Shown here: positions 37,451-44,768 of the stretch, one piece after another
Layout of the letters: every line of letters begins with the position of its first letter
How positions within the stretch are numbered: the first letter of the stretch is position 1
Source of the DNA: Salisaeta longa DSM 21114
Lineage (GTDB): Bacteria; Bacteroidota; Rhodothermia; Rhodothermales; Salinibacteraceae
Direction: 5' to 3'
DNA length: 64,000 bases
Assembly: GCF_000419585.1 (NCBI RefSeq)
Contig: NZ_ATTH01000001.1
Span: 1,076,005-1,140,004 of the forward strand
Made by a program: the position numbers and the translations under genes
Notes under the pieces: generated by a model
What the model was told of the DNA's origin: nothing
The model's input: the letters and a program-made list of their open reading frames with translations, nothing else
Database searches by the model: none

Positions 37451-37891
37451 TCACGACTGATCGGCGGTGCGCAGCGCGTGCAGGTCGTCGACGCCGGCGA
37501 CCCGCCAGCGGTGCGTGGTGTCGTCTGCGGTGCACGTGATGCGGGCGCCGGGCTGTAAGAACTCACTCAGCACGCGCGCCAGGGCCGTGGGGTCGACCGC
37601 CGGTACGGCATCGCTGATGACGTCGACGCGGCCGTCCTGGATGCGCAGAAAGCCCATCGGAAAAAGCAATGGGCCGTCCATGCGGCTGCTAAGCGTTTGG
37701 TAGACGCTGCTGCGGGCGCGCTGCACCTGCACGAGCTCTGCCTTCAGCCACATCTGCCCGGCGCCCTGTTGCGCCTGGGCGCGGTCGAAATGACGGCGGG
37801 CAAAGAGCGTGTCGATGAGCGCCTGCAGGTCGTCGGCACGGTCAGGGCGCACGCGGGCGTCGTGAAGGGACAGGTGCATGCGGGCGGCCAT
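37451..37891 (-). CDS. Conserved-looking hypothetical protein
   Basis: Protein of 146 residues if started at MAARMHLSLHDARV; a start 16 codons earlier (37939) is possible but its sequence looks like read-through. It has no signal peptide or membrane helix. It is a mixed alpha/beta protein with an acidic/charged central helix (ADDLQALIDTLFARRHFDRA) and beta strands near FLRIQDGRVDVISD. Not recognised. It is convergent with gpmI (27 nt) and divergent from the inner-membrane hydrolase gene. Confidence 0.6.
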   Translation of the reverse strand: MAARMHLSLHDARVRPDRADDLQALIDTLFARRHFDRAQAQQGAGQMWLKAELVQVQRARSSVYQTLSSRMDGPLLFPMGFLRIQDGRVDVISDAVPAVDPTALARVLSEFLQPGARITCTADDTTHRWRVAGVDDLHALRTADQS

Positions 37892-38075
37892 GGCGCAACG
37901 ATGGGATGGATGCAAAGCGATGGACGCGTATCTACCCACCGGGCCACGGCGACGTTTCGCCGGGCACGCTGTGCTCTTTCCGCGGAAATGACGTTTGCGT
38001 CCGAACCCTTGCGCGGGCCTCGGGTGCAGAAGGCGTCCGCTCGCTCAACTGGTCTGCTCGTATCGTTCGGCACGC

Positions 38076-39137
38076 ATGGATTCTGTTACGCAACTCACGC
38101 TTGGCGCCGCCGTGGGCGAGGCTGTCCTCGGCCGGAAGGCCGGCACCAAAGCCCCGCTGTGGGGCGCTTTCTTTGGCACGCTGCCCGACCTCGACGTGCT
38201 GGCGAACCCCTTTCTGACGGAGGTGCAGGCGTTGGGCTTTCATCGCAGCATCACGCATTCCCTGCTGTTTATGGTGCTTGTGGCCCCACTGGCGGGGGCC
38301 GCGCTGCAACGGCTGCACGACGATGCTTCGTGGAAAAGCTGGGCAGCGCTGGTGTTTGCGGCCCTCTCCACACATGTGTTGCTGGACTGCTTTACCGCCT
38401 ACGGCACGCAGGTCTTTTATCCCTTCAGCCGGTATCCGGTGATCTTTGGGACGATTTTCGTGATCGATCCGGTGTACACGCTGCTTTTGGGCGGCGGGCT
38501 GGTGATGGCGATGGTGCGGCGCTCAACAGCGCCCGCGCGCCGATGGTGGAACGCCGCGGGGCTCGCGCTGAGCACCGGCTACCTGCTGCTCACCATCGTC
38601 CACAAGGCACATGTCGAGTCGGTCTTTGCGCGTGCCCTGTCCGCGCAGGGGAAGCCGTCGACCCAGGTATTTACGCGGCCCACGCCGTTTAACAACCTGC
38701 TGTGGATGGGCCTGGTGGAAGGCCGCACGGGCTACTGGGTGGGCTACTACTCGCTTTGGGATGCCGGCCCGCCCACGCGCTTCCGGTTTGTGCCGAAGCG
38801 TCACCACCTGCTGAAGCAGGAATGGGACGCGCCCGCCGTGCAGCGCCTGCGCTGGTTCTCCCGCGGATACTTTGCGGTATCGCAACGCGACGGCCGCACG
38901 CTCGTGCACGACCTGCGCTTTGGCCGCAACGACGTGGGGCTCACCGCCCACGGCCGCTACATTTTCACGTTTCGCCTGCGCTACAACGATGCCCGCCGGG
39001 TTACGGGCTTTCATCAGCTATCGCCCCCGTTGAGCCTCTCTGCACCGCTCCTGCGGGCCTTTGCGGCGCGCATCGTAGGACGCAAGCCCCCGTATCCGTT
39101 TCTGCCCTCTACCGGAAATGCGCCGGGCGGCAGTTGA
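38076..39137 (+). CDS. Inner-membrane metal-dependent hydrolase, YdjM/YbcI family
   Basis: Protein of 353 residues from MDSVTQLTLGAAVGEAVLG. It has four to five membrane helices in the first half and the family motifs GTLPDLDVL, FHRSITHSLLFM and THVLLDCFTAYGTQVFYPFS. These His and Asp residues are proposed metal ligands of the YdjM family (PF04307), some members of which depend on LexA in Escherichia. The second half (from about residue 190) is soluble and beta-rich, with PTRFRFVPKR and GRYIFTFRLRY. Its substrate is not known. Confidence 0.85.
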   Translation: MDSVTQLTLGAAVGEAVLGRKAGTKAPLWGAFFGTLPDLDVLANPFLTEVQALGFHRSITHSLLFMVLVAPLAGAALQRLHDDASWKSWAALVFAALSTHVLLDCFTAYGTQVFYPFSRYPVIFGTIFVIDPVYTLLLGGGLVMAMVRRSTAPARRWWNAAGLALSTGYLLLTIVHKAHVESVFARALSAQGKPSTQVFTRPTPFNNLLWMGLVEGRTGYWVGYYSLWDAGPPTRFRFVPKRHHLLKQEWDAPAVQRLRWFSRGYFAVSQRDGRTLVHDLRFGRNDVGLTAHGRYIFTFRLRYNDARRVTGFHQLSPPLSLSAPLLRAFAARIVGRKPPYPFLPSTGNAPGGS

Positions 39138-39303
39138 TAATGGCCGCCATATGCTGTTCTTTTTAAGCTGTGTTTGAAAATCCCTCGCGGACTGCGCCCG
39201 GTTGGTCAGCCACTTCGTCCACCACGGGCTCGCGCTCACGTTGCTTTCAAACGCAGCCTCGTCGTTTACTTGCGCTCGTTCCTGCCACGCATCTTCTGCT
39301 TCT

Positions 39304-40125
39304 ATGGAGTCGATACCATTCGTTACGCCCGAGAATGTTGATCTTTTCGTGCAGTACACGCTGAACATTGTCGCGTTTATTGCCATCCTGATTGCCGCAC
39401 GCATCATTGCCGGCTGGGTGCGCAAGCTCATTCGGCGTGCGTTGGAGCGGCCCGAGTTTGACAAAACGTTGTCCAAGTTTTTGGGGACGTTCTCGTACTA
39501 CGCGGTCTTTTTGCTGGGCATCGTAGTGGCCCTCAACACCGTGGGCGTGGCCGCGGCGAGTCTCGCGGCCGCCCTCGCCGCCGCCGGCTTTGCTGTGGGC
39601 CTCGCGCTGCAGGGCTCGCTCTCCAACTTTGCGGCGGGCATCATGCTGCTCATCTTTCGCCCCTTTAGCGTGGGCGACTACGTAACCGTGGGGGGCGAGA
39701 CGGGCTTCGTGCGGGAGCTGCAGTTGTTCTACACCAAGATCGATACGCGGGCCAACGAGCTCGTCATCATTCCGAACAGTGCCGTCTTCGGGTCGGTCAT
39801 CCGCAACGAGTTTGCCTACGACATCCGGTGGGCCGAGTGCGCGGTGGGCACCGACTACCCGGCCGACCTCGACGAGACGCGGGCCGTGCTGACGCGCGCG
39901 GCGGAAAGCGTAGACGGCCGCGTAGAAGACAAGAACGTCAGCGTAGCGCTCACCGAGCTCGGCGGCTCGTCCATCAACTGGAAGGTGCGGATTTGGGTGC
40001 GCAGCGAGGACTATTTCCAGAAGAAGCAGGCCCTAACGCGCGCCGTGAAGTACGCCCTTGACGACGCGGGCATCGGCATTCCGTATCCGCAGATGGATGT
40101 GCACCTCGACAAGCTCGACGGCTGA
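39304..40125 (+). CDS. Small-conductance mechanosensitive channel MscS family
   Basis: Protein of 273 residues from MESIPFVTPENVD, the standard MscS length. It has three membrane helices. The third, pore-lining helix has the Gly/Ala pattern LAAALAAAGFAVGLALQGSLSN. This is followed by the beta domain FRPFSVGDYVTVGGETGFV and NSAVFGSVIRN. It opens under membrane tension to release solutes on osmotic downshock. A strong terminator (40160-40191) follows. Confidence 0.95.
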   Translation: MESIPFVTPENVDLFVQYTLNIVAFIAILIAARIIAGWVRKLIRRALERPEFDKTLSKFLGTFSYYAVFLLGIVVALNTVGVAAASLAAALAAAGFAVGLALQGSLSNFAAGIMLLIFRPFSVGDYVTVGGETGFVRELQLFYTKIDTRANELVIIPNSAVFGSVIRNEFAYDIRWAECAVGTDYPADLDETRAVLTRAAESVDGRVEDKNVSVALTELGGSSINWKVRIWVRSEDYFQKKQALTRAVKYALDDAGIGIPYPQMDVHLDKLDG

Positions 40126-40159
40126 CAGTCATAGCATTGCCGTCTCTCCGTCGCACCAC

Positions 40160-40191
40160 CCGCCGTCGCCCGCTCCACGGGCGGCGGTTTT
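40160..40191 (+). terminator. Rho-independent terminator after mscS
   Basis: CCGCCGTCGCCCG pairs with CGGGCGGCGG (two unpaired bases) around the loop CTCCA, then TTTT. It lies about 35 nt past the mscS stop. The rest of the gap to gcvT (to 40339) shows no glycine riboswitch-like fold. Confidence 0.65.
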
Positions 40192-40339
40192 GGGGTGGCG
40201 GTGTCGTTTGCGTGCTTCCATAAATCACGGCTTGTTCGTTGACTTCGCCCGAAGCGCCGCCTATCATTCAGCCGTGCTGCGCATGTCCGAAATGCGCGCG
40301 GCCCTCGCTTCCCCGTATCGCAAGACTTTCCGTATCCGC

Positions 40340-41455
40340 ATGGCTTCAGATACTCACAAGCGCACGCCGCTCTATGCCGCCCACGAAGCGCTGGGGGCCC
40401 GCATGATGCCGTTTGGCGGCTTCGAGATGCCGGTGCAGTATACCAGCATCATCGACGAGCACAAGGCCGTACGCACCGCCGCCGGGCTCTTTGACGTGAG
40501 CCACATGGGCGAGGTGATGGTCACCGGCCCCGAGGCGTTCGCTTTCGTGCAGCACCTCGTAACCAACGACGCCTCGAAGCTCTACGACGGCCGCGCCATG
40601 TACACGGTGATGTGCACGCCCGACGGGGGCATTGTCGACGACCTGCTGGTGTACCGGCGCGCCGACGATGCGTATCTGCTGGTGATCAACGCGGCCAATA
40701 TTGCCAAGGACGTGGCGTGGATGCGCGATCACAATCCGATGGACGCAGCCATCGAAAACATCTCAGCAGACGTTGCGCTGCTTGCCCTGCAAGGCCCCGA
40801 GGCGTTTGCTATCGCGCAGCCGTTTTTGGATCAGCCGCTCGACGACCTCTCCTTTTATCACTTCCTGGACACGACGGACGGCGCGTTTATGGACTGCGAC
40901 CGCGCCATCGTCTCGCGCACCGGCTACACCGGCGAGCCGGGGCTGGAGCTGTACCTGTCGCCCGGCGATGCGCAACGCGTGTGGAATACGTTGTTGGATG
41001 CGGGCCGCGCGCAGGGCTTGCAGCCGGCCGGCCTGGGCGCCCGCGACACCTTGCGCCTGGAAGCCGGCTACTGCCTGTACGGCAACGACATCACCACCGA
41101 AACCACCCCCTACGAGGCCGGGCTCGGGTGGGTTGTGAAGCTCGACGCCGGTGACTTTGTGGGCCGCGCGGCGCTGCGCACCATCAAGGAACAGGGGCCC
41201 GAGCGCGCGCTCGTGGCCTTCATCGCCGACGGCCGCGGCATTCCGCGGGCGGGCTATGCCATCCAAGCGCCCGACGGCACGGCCCTGGGCACCGTGACGA
41301 GCGGCACGCAATCGCCCCTGTTGAGCGCGGGCATCGGGATGGGCTACGTGCCCAACGACGATGCGTACACCGCGCCCGGCACGCACCTGCAGGTGATGCG
41401 TCGCAAGCGCCCCATGGACGTAACGGTTGCCAAACCGCCGCTCCACGAGCAGTAA
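40340..41455 (+). CDS. gcvT: Glycine cleavage system T protein (aminomethyltransferase)
   Basis: Protein of 371 residues from MASDTHKRTPLYAAHEALG; an upstream frame of 94 codons overlaps mscS and its terminator and is rejected. Signatures: GARMMPFGGFEMPVQY, LFDVSHMGEV, VMCTPDGGIVDDLLVYR (folate-side aspartate), SRTGYTGEPGLELY and TPYEAGLGWVV. It passes the aminomethyl carbon of glycine to tetrahydrofolate, yielding methylene-THF and ammonia. It heads a tight run with comB, a membrane protein, purK and purE. Folate carbon and purine synthesis may explain that grouping. Confidence 0.96.
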   Translation: MASDTHKRTPLYAAHEALGARMMPFGGFEMPVQYTSIIDEHKAVRTAAGLFDVSHMGEVMVTGPEAFAFVQHLVTNDASKLYDGRAMYTVMCTPDGGIVDDLLVYRRADDAYLLVINAANIAKDVAWMRDHNPMDAAIENISADVALLALQGPEAFAIAQPFLDQPLDDLSFYHFLDTTDGAFMDCDRAIVSRTGYTGEPGLELYLSPGDAQRVWNTLLDAGRAQGLQPAGLGARDTLRLEAGYCLYGNDITTETTPYEAGLGWVVKLDAGDFVGRAALRTIKEQGPERALVAFIADGRGIPRAGYAIQAPDGTALGTVTSGTQSPLLSAGIGMGYVPNDDAYTAPGTHLQVMRRKRPMDVTVAKPPLHEQ

Positions 41456-41494
41456 CGTCCTTTCGTTTTCCCCTGTACCGTACCTCCTCCTCAC

Positions 41495-42286
41495 ATGGCT
41501 GATGCTTCAAACGTCGAAGTTTTTCTCACCTACTCCAGTGTTACCGAAGACGACGTCCGGGGCGCCACCGTGGTGGTGATTGACGTGCTACGCGCCTGCT
41601 CTACCATCGCCACGGCCCTGCACCACGGGGCCCGCGCGGTCCTCCCGGTGGCCGACATGGCCGAAGCCGGAAAAATTGCCGCCAACCTCGACCCCGACAT
41701 GTACCGGCTGGGCGGCGAGCGTAACGCGGAAAAAATTGAAGGCTACCACCTGGGCAACTCGCCGCTTGAGTACACCCAAGACGAGGTGGAAGGCCGCGAC
41801 GTCATCCTCAACACCACCAACGGCACGCGGGCCCTCTCGCGCGCAAAAACCGCCAAGCACCTGCTGGCCGGCTCGTTCCTCAACGCCAGCCGCGTGGTCG
41901 ACTTCCTCAAACAGGTGGAGACGCCGATCGTGATCATCTGCGCCGGGCGCCAAAACCGCCTCTCGTTGGAAGACACCATCTGCGCGGGCGTGCTCCTCGA
42001 CCGTCTCTGGGAAAACGACGACCCCGGCCTTGTCTCCGATGCCGCCCACACGGCCGTTACGCTGTATCATCACGACCGCGACGACGTCGAAGACGCGCTC
42101 AAGCGTGCCAATCACGCCCAGCGCCTCATGCGCAACGGCTACACCGAGGACGTAGCCTACTGCTTTGCCATTGACGCCGTGCCTGTGCTTCCGTACTATA
42201 GAGACAACCGCTTGGTGCTGGCCGATTCGCTCTCGCCGGCGCCCCTCGCGGCGTCCGACGATTCGGCCGACGCGCCGTCGCTGTAA
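41495..42286 (+). CDS. comB: 2-phosphosulfolactate phosphatase (ComB family)
   Basis: Protein of 263 residues with the ComB pattern: VVVIDVLRACSTIATALHHGA, GNSPLEYT, ILNTTNGTRAL, GSFLNASRVVDFL and CAGRQNRLSLEDTICAG. The family removes phosphate from 2-phosphosulfolactate (coenzyme M route in archaea). Bacteria with it lack coenzyme M, so a different use, such as sulfolactate or sulfonolipid metabolism, is possible here; that is inference. It lies 39 nt after gcvT and 22 nt before the FtsK-4TM-like gene. Confidence 0.9.
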   Translation: MADASNVEVFLTYSSVTEDDVRGATVVVIDVLRACSTIATALHHGARAVLPVADMAEAGKIAANLDPDMYRLGGERNAEKIEGYHLGNSPLEYTQDEVEGRDVILNTTNGTRALSRAKTAKHLLAGSFLNASRVVDFLKQVETPIVIICAGRQNRLSLEDTICAGVLLDRLWENDDPGLVSDAAHTAVTLYHHDRDDVEDALKRANHAQRLMRNGYTEDVAYCFAIDAVPVLPYYRDNRLVLADSLSPAPLAASDDSADAPSL

Positions 42287-42308
42287 CGATGGGCTTTGCT
42301 GTGCCGCC

Positions 42309-43076
42309 ATGACGCTTCACGCTCTACGTTCTGCCGCCCGCCGGTTGGTCCGGGCCCGCCCGGCCCGCCTACGCCTGGCGGGTGGGCTCGTGACGGGCGT
42401 GAGCGCGCTGCTTCTGCTGGCGCTCCTCAGCTACCACACAGGGGACAACCACGTCGCCCGCGCGCTTTCCGTGACCACCACCTTCTTCGCGACCGGCGTG
42501 CCCGAACACCCCGAGCTGGCTGTGCTGCAAAACCGGCTCGGCCTCGTCGGCGCCAAAATTGCGTACGCGCTGATGCGGCAGGGCGTGGGCTACGGGGCCG
42601 TGCTTCCGGTAGTGTGGATGGGCGTGTGGGGCGGCCTCCTGGCCTGGGGGCGCGCGGCTTCACACCAACACGTGTTGTGGCGGAGCGGCGTGGCTGCGTT
42701 CGTTGCGGCACCCCTTGGCGCGGCCACTCTTGGCTGTGCGCTTGCCGCGCTTGGCGCGCCGGCGTGGATATGGGCCGGCCGCTGGGGCTGGCAAACGGCC
42801 CAATGGATCGACCACTCTCTCGGCTGGGCGGGCCTTTGGCTGTCGGCCGTCTTGGGCATCGTCCTGCTGAGCGGCCTGGCCCTCTGGACGGCCCGCGGCG
42901 TGCAGCCTTTTCGGCTTGCCACGGTGCGCCGCGCGCAGCCTGCGGAGCCCGCATCGTCGCCCGCGCCCTCCTCCAACCCGCCGCCCGACACCAACCGCCT
43001 GCCGGCCCGCCCCGACGCGGCCTCGGCCGACGCCTCCTCCGCTTTGCCTCCCCCTGTAGACGCTTCTTCCACATGA
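42309..43076 (+). CDS. Orphan FtsK N-terminal 4TM-like membrane protein
   Basis: Protein of 255 residues from MTLHALRSA. After a basic N-terminus come four membrane helices: LAGGLVTGVSALLLLALLSY; a segment around RLGLVGAKIAYAL followed by VLPVVWMGVWGGLLAW; LGAATLGCALAALGAPAWIW; and LWLSAVLGIVLLSGLAL. The SYHTGDN after helix 1 and the NRLGLVGAKIA segment match the FtsK 4TM domain. A proline- and serine-rich tail then ends in TGA without any FtsK motor domain. Its TGA overlaps the purK ATG (ATGA). The function is unknown. Confidence 0.65.
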   Translation: MTLHALRSAARRLVRARPARLRLAGGLVTGVSALLLLALLSYHTGDNHVARALSVTTTFFATGVPEHPELAVLQNRLGLVGAKIAYALMRQGVGYGAVLPVVWMGVWGGLLAWGRAASHQHVLWRSGVAAFVAAPLGAATLGCALAALGAPAWIWAGRWGWQTAQWIDHSLGWAGLWLSAVLGIVLLSGLALWTARGVQPFRLATVRRAQPAEPASSPAPSSNPPPDTNRLPARPDAASADASSALPPPVDASST

Positions 43077-44221
43077 GCACCCCCGACGACGCCTTTCCCG
43101 TGCTCGGCATCCTGGGTGGGGGACAACTGGGCAAAATGATGGCTGCCGCCGCGGTGCAGATGGGCGTGGCGGTGCGGCTCCTTTCCCCCAAGCCTGCCGG
43201 CCCCATGCAGTACTACGCCCACGCCCAAACGGCCGACTGGACCGATCCCGACGTTTTGCGTGCGTTCGCTGCGGACTGCACGGCGGTGACGGTGGAAAGC
43301 GAGTGGGCCCCGGCGGGTGCGCTCGATGCGGTGCGCCCCGACACGTGTGCCCTGTGGCCGGCGCCCGAAACGCTTGCGCTCATCAAAGACAAGGGCGTGC
43401 AGAAGCAACACCTTGCCAAGGCCGGCCTCCCCGTCCCCGATTTTGCCAACTGCCCCACCCTCAACGACGCCCTCGACGCAGCGCAGGCCTTTGGCTACCC
43501 CGTCATGCTGAAGCAATTTCGCGGGGCCTACGACGGCTACGGCAACGCCACCGCGCACACGCCTGAAGACTTGCGGGCGGCTTGGCCGGACCTCGCCGCC
43601 GACGACGGGTTGCAGGTGGAAGCCTTTGTCGACTTTAGCCATGAGCTGGCGGTACAAGTGGCCCGGCGGCCCGGCGGCGCATCGGTAACCTACCCCGTGG
43701 CGCACACCATCCAGCGCAACCACAAGTGCCACGCCGTCCACGTGCCCGCACCCGTTGCCCCCGATGTGGCTGCCGAGGCGCAGCGCGTGGCCCATGCAGC
43801 CGTCGATGCGGTTGATGGCGTGGGCCTTACGGCTGTTGAGCTTTTTGCCTGCGCGGACGGCTCGGTGCTGATTAACGAGCTGGCCCCGCGGCCCCACAAC
43901 ACCGGCCACTACAGCATCGAGGGCTGCCACACCTCGCAGTTTGCCAACCACGTGCGCGCCGTGCTCGACTGGCCCCTGGGCGATCCGTCGTTGCGGGCCA
44001 ACGCAGCGGTTATGGTGAACGTGCTGGGCGACCGCCAAGGCACGCCGCCTCGCACCACCGGCCTCCCCGATGCGCTCCAGCAGCCAAACGTCTCGGTGCA
44101 CATCTACGGCAAGCCCGATGTGCGCCCCGGACGCAAAATGGGCCACGTAACAGCTGTGGGCGCCGACGTGGAGGCCCTGCGCACGGCTGCCGAAGCATCC
44201 GCCACCGCTATTCAGCTTTAA
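43073..44221 (+). CDS. purK: 5-(carboxyamino)imidazole ribonucleotide synthase
   Basis: Protein of 382 residues beginning VLGILGGGQLGKMMAAAAVQ, the ATP-grasp N-terminal motif of PurK. Also seen: DKGVQKQHLAKAGLPVPDF, VMLKQFRGAYDGYGN (ATP binding), VEAFVDFSHELAVQVAR and ELFACADGSVLINELAPRPHNTGHYSIEGC. It makes N5-CAIR from AIR, bicarbonate and ATP in purine synthesis. The ATG overlaps the stop of the upstream membrane protein gene. purE follows 15 nt later and handles the next step. Confidence 0.97.
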   Translation: MSTPDDAFPVLGILGGGQLGKMMAAAAVQMGVAVRLLSPKPAGPMQYYAHAQTADWTDPDVLRAFAADCTAVTVESEWAPAGALDAVRPDTCALWPAPETLALIKDKGVQKQHLAKAGLPVPDFANCPTLNDALDAAQAFGYPVMLKQFRGAYDGYGNATAHTPEDLRAAWPDLAADDGLQVEAFVDFSHELAVQVARRPGGASVTYPVAHTIQRNHKCHAVHVPAPVAPDVAAEAQRVAHAAVDAVDGVGLTAVELFACADGSVLINELAPRPHNTGHYSIEGCHTSQFANHVRAVLDWPLGDPSLRANAAVMVNVLGDRQGTPPRTTGLPDALQQPNVSVHIYGKPDVRPGRKMGHVTAVGADVEALRTAAEASATAIQL

Positions 44222-44236
44222 CCCTTTTGCCTGCTT

Positions 44237-44752
44237 ATGTCTACGTCCACTCCGCTCGTTGGCATCACGATGGGCAGCGAATCCGATCTTCCGGTGATGG
44301 AAGACGCGGCCGACCTGCTCGACCGCTTCGAAGTGCCGTACGAGATGCGCGTCCTCTCGGCCCACCGCACTCCGGCCGTCATGCACGATTACGCGGCGCA
44401 CGCGCACGAACGCGGCCTCAAGGTGCTCATTGCTGGTGCCGGCGGCGCCGCCCACTTGCCCGGCATGCTCGCGGCCTCCACCCCGCTGCCCGTGCTGGGC
44501 GTGCCCGTAAAGACGAGCAAGCTCAACGGCCTCGACTCGCTCTTGTCCATCGTCCAAATGCCCGGCGGCGTGCCCGTCGGCTCGCTCGCCATCAACGGCG
44601 CCCAAAACGCGGCCTTGCTGGCCGTGCAGATCCTGGCTACGGCCGACCCGAACCTTCTGCAGCAGATGCAGGCGTACAAGCAAGACCTGATCGCCAAGGT
44701 TGAGGCGATGGACGACCGCGTGCGCCAGCACTCCTCTGCTTCCCACCACTAG
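44237..44752 (+). CDS. purE: 5-(carboxyamino)imidazole ribonucleotide mutase
   Basis: Protein of 171 residues, class I PurE. Signatures: [67 protein letters not shown] and [13 protein letters not shown]. It rearranges N5-CAIR to CAIR, right after PurK in the pathway. The protease gene starts 16 nt later on the same strand. Confidence 0.97.
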   Translation: MSTSTPLVGITMGSESDLPVMEDAADLLDRFEVPYEMRVLSAHRTPAVMHDYAAHAHERGLKVLIAGAGGAAHLPGMLAASTPLPVLGVPVKTSKLNGLDSLLSIVQMPGGVPVGSLAINGAQNAALLAVQILATADPNLLQQMQAYKQDLIAKVEAMDDRVRQHSSASHH

Positions 44753-44768
44753 TTTCCTCGGTTTTCCC

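Noticed and set aside
40126-40339. Possible glycine riboswitch before gcvT
   Set aside because: The region holds the mscS terminator, and I see no tandem aptamer core or conserved loop.
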